This document shows positions 12,122-13,259 of a stretch of DNA of 13,259 nt, piece after piece. The stretch lies in contig JAMCUD010000019.1 in the NCBI GenBank assembly GCA_023379355.1, positions 10,532-23,790 on the forward strand, read 5' to 3'. Made by a program: the position numbers and the translations under genes. The DNA is from Thermoplasmatota archaeon (lineage in GTDB: Archaea; Thermoplasmatota; Thermoplasmata; Thermoplasmatales; Thermoplasmataceae). A model generated the notes under the pieces. The model worked only from the letters and a program-made list of their open reading frames with translations, ran no database searches and was not told the DNA's origin. Each line of letters starts with the position of its first letter. Positions within the stretch are counted from its first letter, which is position 1.

Positions 12122-13259
12122 TTACTCCCTCAATGACTGGATAAGAATGCCCGACATGTCCCTTACCTTTCCGCCCTTCGAAAGGTTGGAAAGGCAAATC
12201 GGGCATGCTGTGACGATCTCGTCCGCCCCTGTCGACTCCAGTTCTGCATACCTGTCGCGGGATATCTTTTCTGACAGATCAGGAAATATGAGTTCATCGG
12301 GGCCGCCGCAGCACCTTGTTCTCTTTCCGCTTCTTGAGGGGAGCAGGACCTCGGATGCCGATTTCAGAAGTTCCAGCGGCCTGTTATAGGCATCAGTCCG
12401 GAGGACAAAATGGCAGGGCTCGTGGAATGCAACCTTCTTTCCAGTGTTGTGAATTTTTGATGCTTCCAGCATGTCTGCATAGAAAACAACCTCCAGATCA
12501 AATCCATCCACATATTTGGGATAGACATTTCTCAGAAGATCGTAGGTGTGGGGATCGACCGTTATTATTCTTCTGGCACCGGTTGACTTGAGCATCCCGT
12601 AAACCTTTGCTGAATATTCCCGGAACTCCCTGAGGTAGCCCAGATCATAAATGAATGTTCCGGGATAGGGCTCTGAACCACCCATGTAGGAAAAGTCCAC
12701 CCCGGAACTCTTGAGAAGTTCGGCTATGTTCCTGAGAGCTTCGTCAAGCGTTGCCTTGAAAGTGCCGTCATACTGCGTTGCCGATATCCTGACAAGGGAT
12801 GGCATGTCCGCGGCCAGGCCTGCCATAAACCTGCTCAAGGCGCTGCCCATCATGGACCTCATGGCATTCATCTTTCCTGTGTATGCCATTAGCTGATACA
12901 TGTTCCCCGTGTACAGAAGATTCTCAGAGTGATCGCTGAATTTCAGGCCAGATGCCCAGCTGTCAAGGCCCTTCCGGATTCCAAGCGGATTCATGTATTT
13001 CATTGTTGCAGCCACTATCATCTTTGCATATGGATTTTCGTCGATCTTTGATCCTCTATCTGTCAGGATGCTCCTGGACAGATGGCTCACAACTCCCGCA
13101 TTGACACCGGCCGGGCAGACCTGCAGGCACGCGAAACAGTCCAGGCAGGAATAGAAGCTATCGGATAACTGAAGGTCTGAATGGTTCTCAGATTTCACAG
13201 AGTTCAGCAGTTCCTTTCCCAGTATGACACGGCCCCGTGCACCCTTCCACAGATCATAT
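12122..13259 (-). CDS. Fe-S oxidoreductase with 4Fe-4S and CCG domains (GlcF/HdrD-like), N-terminus off window
   Basis: The frame is open to the window edge. Just before the GTG at 13198 it reads ARGRVILGKELLNS, the segment that normally lies between two ferredoxin-type clusters, so that GTG is an internal valine and the start lies beyond 13259. Numbered from that GTG, the second cluster motif is CLDCFACLQVCP (Cys18, 21, 24, 28). The C-terminal CCG domain is complete: Cys262, Cys296-Cys297, Cys332 and Cys335, fitting CX31-39CCX33-36CXXC. The first CCG half is recognisable from YTGNMYQLMAYTG and VDPHTYDLL but has no cysteines. Such proteins pass electrons from an FAD-dependent lactate, glycolate or glycerol-phosphate dehydrogenase, or an acyl-CoA/ETF system, to quinone or a disulfide. 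The partner is not visible. Its stop abuts the HAD/ECH stop. Confidence 0.88.
   Translation of the reverse strand, partial: YDLWKGARGRVILGKELLNSVKSENHSDLQLSDSFYSCLDCFACLQVCPAGVNAGVVSHLSRSILTDRGSKIDENPYAKMIVAATMKYMNPLGIRKGLDSWASGLKFSDHSENLLYTGNMYQLMAYTGKMNAMRSMMGSALSRFMAGLAADMPSLVRISATQYDGTFKATLDEALRNIAELLKSSGVDFSYMGGSEPYPGTFIYDLGYLREFREYSAKVYGMLKSTGARRIITVDPHTYDLLRNVYPKYVDGFDLEVVFYADMLEASKIHNTGKKVAFHEPCHFVLRTDAYNRPLELLKSASEVLLPSRSGKRTRCCGGPDELIFPDLSEKISRDRYAELESTGADEIVTACPICLSNLSKGGKVRDMSGILIQSLRE

Noticed and set aside
13196..13198. GTG as the start codon of the Fe-S protein
   Set aside because: The frame stays open to the window edge and encodes ARGRVILGKELLNS, a conserved inter-cluster segment, so translation must begin outside the window.
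1..13259. Search for CRISPR arrays, tRNA or rRNA genes, insertion sequences and defence genes
   Set aside because: No evenly spaced repeats, cloverleaf-like sequence, transposase or nuclease signatures were seen. Every long frame belongs to a housekeeping or metabolic family.

Overview
The window reads as a stretch of core metabolic chromosome from a heat- and acid-loving euryarchaeon of the Thermoplasma type (Thermoplasmatales). Three things point there. The cobalamin adenosyltransferase is very close, from memory, to Ta1434 of Thermoplasma acidophilum. A 2-oxoacid dehydrogenase operon lies beside it, as it does in T. acidophilum (Ta1435-Ta1438). Start sites resemble archaeal ones: TATA-like boxes about 25-29 bases before the start codon, suggesting leaderless mRNAs, and GGTGA-type ribosome sites inside operons. 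I see no insertion sequence, phage gene, CRISPR array, tRNA or rRNA.

Layout. Positions 1-3249 (+) hold the end of an E1-beta gene, then E2, E3 (dihydrolipoamide dehydrogenase) and lipB, tightly coupled as one operon. Converging on it is a PduO-type cob(I)alamin adenosyltransferase (3274-3807, -). An AT-rich divergent region with direct repeats leads to an MFS transporter (3984-5459, +) that keeps the phosphate-binding residues of the Pho84/PiPT family. It converges with a Gfo/Idh/MocA oxidoreductase (5504-6466, -). After a 317-base gap with no gene comes AlaX (6784-7509, -), divergent from a two-domain protein disulfide oxidoreductase (7640-8308, +). That gene converges on an APC amino acid permease (8317-9678, -). 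Divergent from the permease is a two-gene operon: an SCP2 protein (9790-10125, +) and a 3-hydroxyacyl-CoA dehydrogenase/enoyl-CoA hydratase fusion (10130-12121, +). Abutting it stop to stop is an Fe-S/CCG-domain oxidoreductase (12122-13259, -), whose N-terminus lies outside the window.

How the genes may work together (inference). The 2-oxoacid dehydrogenase turns branched-chain 2-oxoacids into acyl-CoAs, and LipB could supply the lipoyl precursor on E2. The HAD/ECH fusion and SCP2 protein could handle later beta-oxidation steps. Adenosylcobalamin from the adenosyltransferase could serve methylmalonyl-CoA mutase. The permease could bring in amino acids and the Fe-S protein could pass electrons on. 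Most of the content is ordinary. The points most worth a second look are a lipB gene in this operon, the pairing of SCP2 with HAD/ECH, an Asp in the zinc motif of AlaX, the cysteine-free first CCG half of the Fe-S protein, and the repeat of a stop-codon-in-ribosome-site arrangement at three gene junctions.
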